From assembly GCF_015679985.1 (NCBI RefSeq), contig NZ_CP049239.1, forward strand, positions 744,001 to 808,000: DNA of 64,000 nucleotides. The letters run 5' to 3'. Every line of letters begins with the position of its first letter. Position 1 is the first letter of the stretch. The translations under genes were made by a program, and so were the position numbers. Shown in pieces: positions 63,038-64,000 of the stretch. This stretch comes from Campylobacter concisus. GTDB taxonomy: Bacteria; Campylobacterota; Campylobacteria; Campylobacterales; Campylobacteraceae. Under the pieces are notes generated by a model. That model searched no databases and was not told the origin of the DNA. It worked only from the letters and a program-made list of their open reading frames with translations.

Positions 63038-63691
63038 ATGAAAAAATATTTATTGCTTTTATCGGCTTTATTTTTCACTGGCTGCTTAAATGTGATTGGT
63101 GTAGGACAAAAACAAGATGATTCGTGGCAGCAACCAAAGGATGAAAAAATAGTGCAAAATAAAGAGCAAATTTCAAGAAATGCAATCGAAATTTTAATAC
63201 CAAAATGCGAAGAAGGCGATGCGGAAGCTTGCAATGATTTGGGTGTAAATTACGAGCTTTTAAAAGAATATGAAAATGCTTTAACAAATTATCAAAAAGC
63301 TTGCGATGCTAAGGTACAAGTCGGTTGTGCAAATTTGGGCACTCTTTATGAGCTTGGACTCGGAGTTAAAAAAAATCCAAAAAAAGCAATTTCAATTTAT
63401 AAAGAAAGTTGCAATGGCGGAGGCATGCAAGCTTGCTATCATTTAGGCAATGCTTACAGAAAAGGTGAGATCGTTAAGCGAGATTATTACTTAGCAATGC
63501 AAGCTTATACGAATGCATGCAATGCTGGCGACTTACCAAGTTGTGCTAATATCGGTGCGATGTATGAGCTTGGTCTTGGTGTCAATAAAGATGAAAAAAG
63601 GGCTTATGGAATTTATAAAGTCGCTTGCTTTCGTGGGCTAAGCAAGGCATGCCCACAAATGAAAAGACTAGGCACAAAGCTGGGAATGTAA
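63038..63691 (+). CDS. Sel1-repeat (Hcp-like) lipoprotein
   Basis: A 217-residue lipoprotein: signal with lipobox (ALFFTGCLN; Cys15), then Sel1 units of about 36 residues each holding Cys pairs seven residues apart (CEEGDAEACNDLGVNYELL; CDAKVQVGCANLGTLYELG; CNGGGMQACYHLGNAYRKG; CNAGDLPSCANIGAMYELG; CFRGLSKACPQM). This is the classic Helicobacter cysteine-rich protein pattern. I start at ATG 63038 after AAAAGGAAAAG rather than 63005, which would precede the signal peptide with an unnatural N terminus inside the upstream gene. Tandem with the next gene. Confidence 0.9.
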   Translation: MKKYLLLLSALFFTGCLNVIGVGQKQDDSWQQPKDEKIVQNKEQISRNAIEILIPKCEEGDAEACNDLGVNYELLKEYENALTNYQKACDAKVQVGCANLGTLYELGLGVKKNPKKAISIYKESCNGGGMQACYHLGNAYRKGEIVKRDYYLAMQAYTNACNAGDLPSCANIGAMYELGLGVNKDEKRAYGIYKVACFRGLSKACPQMKRLGTKLGM

Positions 63692-64000
63692 GTGAAAAAG
63701 GTCTTAAATTTTGGTCTTATTTTGGCTATGGGCTTTATGCTTAGTGGTTGCTGGTCGTGGCAAAAGATGGTAAGCTTTGGCTTTTGGCAAAGTGATGAAG
63801 AGGCTAGGACAGAGCGTCTTGAGCTTGAAAAAGAGAAGATGATGCAAAACTGCGATAGTGGAAATAGTATCGACTGCAACAACCTAGCTGTAAATTTTAG
63901 CAACGAAAAAGACTTCGTAAAGGCAAAAGGCTACTATGAAAAGGCTTGCAATGCTGGGCTTGCTACAGCTTGCTCAAATTTGGGTCAAATTTATGAGCAA
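63692..64000 (+). CDS. Sel1-repeat lipoprotein, 5' part (runs off window)
   Basis: GTG at 63692 directly follows the TAA of the preceding gene. It encodes a signal peptide with lipobox (KVLNFGLILAMGFMLSGCW) and, after an acidic region (ARTERLELEKEKM), the first Sel1 units (CDSGNSIDCNNLAVNF, CNAGLATACSNLGQIYEQ) in the same Cys-x7-Cys pattern as its neighbour. Probably a duplicated sister gene. The rest is outside the window. Confidence 0.85.
   Translation, partial: MKKVLNFGLILAMGFMLSGCWSWQKMVSFGFWQSDEEARTERLELEKEKMMQNCDSGNSIDCNNLAVNFSNEKDFVKAKGYYEKACNAGLATACSNLGQIYEQ

Overview
The window is a chromosomal segment of an epsilonproteobacterium, most likely a Campylobacter (C. concisus-like). The evidence is the low GC content, AAGGA-type ribosome binding sites with frequent TTG/GTG starts, dense operons with 1-26 base overlaps, and gene neighbourhoods that I recall from C. 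jejuni: ispB-hemA-proS-fxsA-hemC-ubiD, gyrA-flgP-flgQ-flgR-asd, flgL-ftsK, cytochrome c553 with gmhB-hldD-hldE-gmhA, tilS-rimO-prfB, and hemE-radical SAM. These synteny statements are from memory and were not searched.

Layout. 1-5.4 kb: two-component system, a small GGDEF-like protein, a CPA1 cation/proton antiporter, a palindrome-rich 0.5 kb non-coding stretch, and metY. 5.5-15 kb: small conserved proteins and a HAD phosphatase, then prenyl diphosphate synthase, haem (hemA, hemC), proS, fxsA and ubiD; a probable Imm10-like immunity gene and 0.3 kb of unrecognised sequence lie between hemC and ubiD. 15-30.6 kb: ppk, a Nudix hydrolase, mgtE, a Csd3-type M23 peptidase, a PgbA_N-type exported protein, YihY, a PPP phosphatase, an aldehyde dehydrogenase, a second two-component system beside an MXKDX-repeat protein, an AEC transporter and a 589-residue EF-hand protein of unknown role.

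30.7-34.4 kb: an integrated element. An 18 bp perfect direct repeat is present in the 3' end of an intact tRNA-Leu(CAA) and again 3.7 kb away. Between the copies are a broken P4-type integrase, an S24/CI-type repressor with a palindromic operator array, a frameshifted phage tape-measure remnant, and two intact overlapping genes for an AAA ATPase and an RloB-like TOPRIM protein. The phage genes have decayed while the ATPase/RloB pair and the repressor are intact, so this is the best candidate in the window for a retained anti-phage system.

34.5-48.2 kb: HU, YaaA, flgL with apparent sigma54 and sigma28 promoters, ftsK with no canonical start codon, tRNA-Gln and initiator tRNA-Met followed by a second broken integrase, cytochrome c553, the ADP-heptose operon (gmhB possibly leaderless), an SseB-like protein and gyrA. 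48.3-64 kb: flgP-flgQ-flgR-asd, a YqhA protein, hemE-radical SAM-pdxY, a DUF488 protein, prs, tilS-rimO-panC, prfB, and Sel1-repeat lipoproteins around an RclA-like flavoprotein; the last gene runs off the window. FlgR, the sigma54 activator encoded here, would be expected to act on promoters like the one upstream of flgL.
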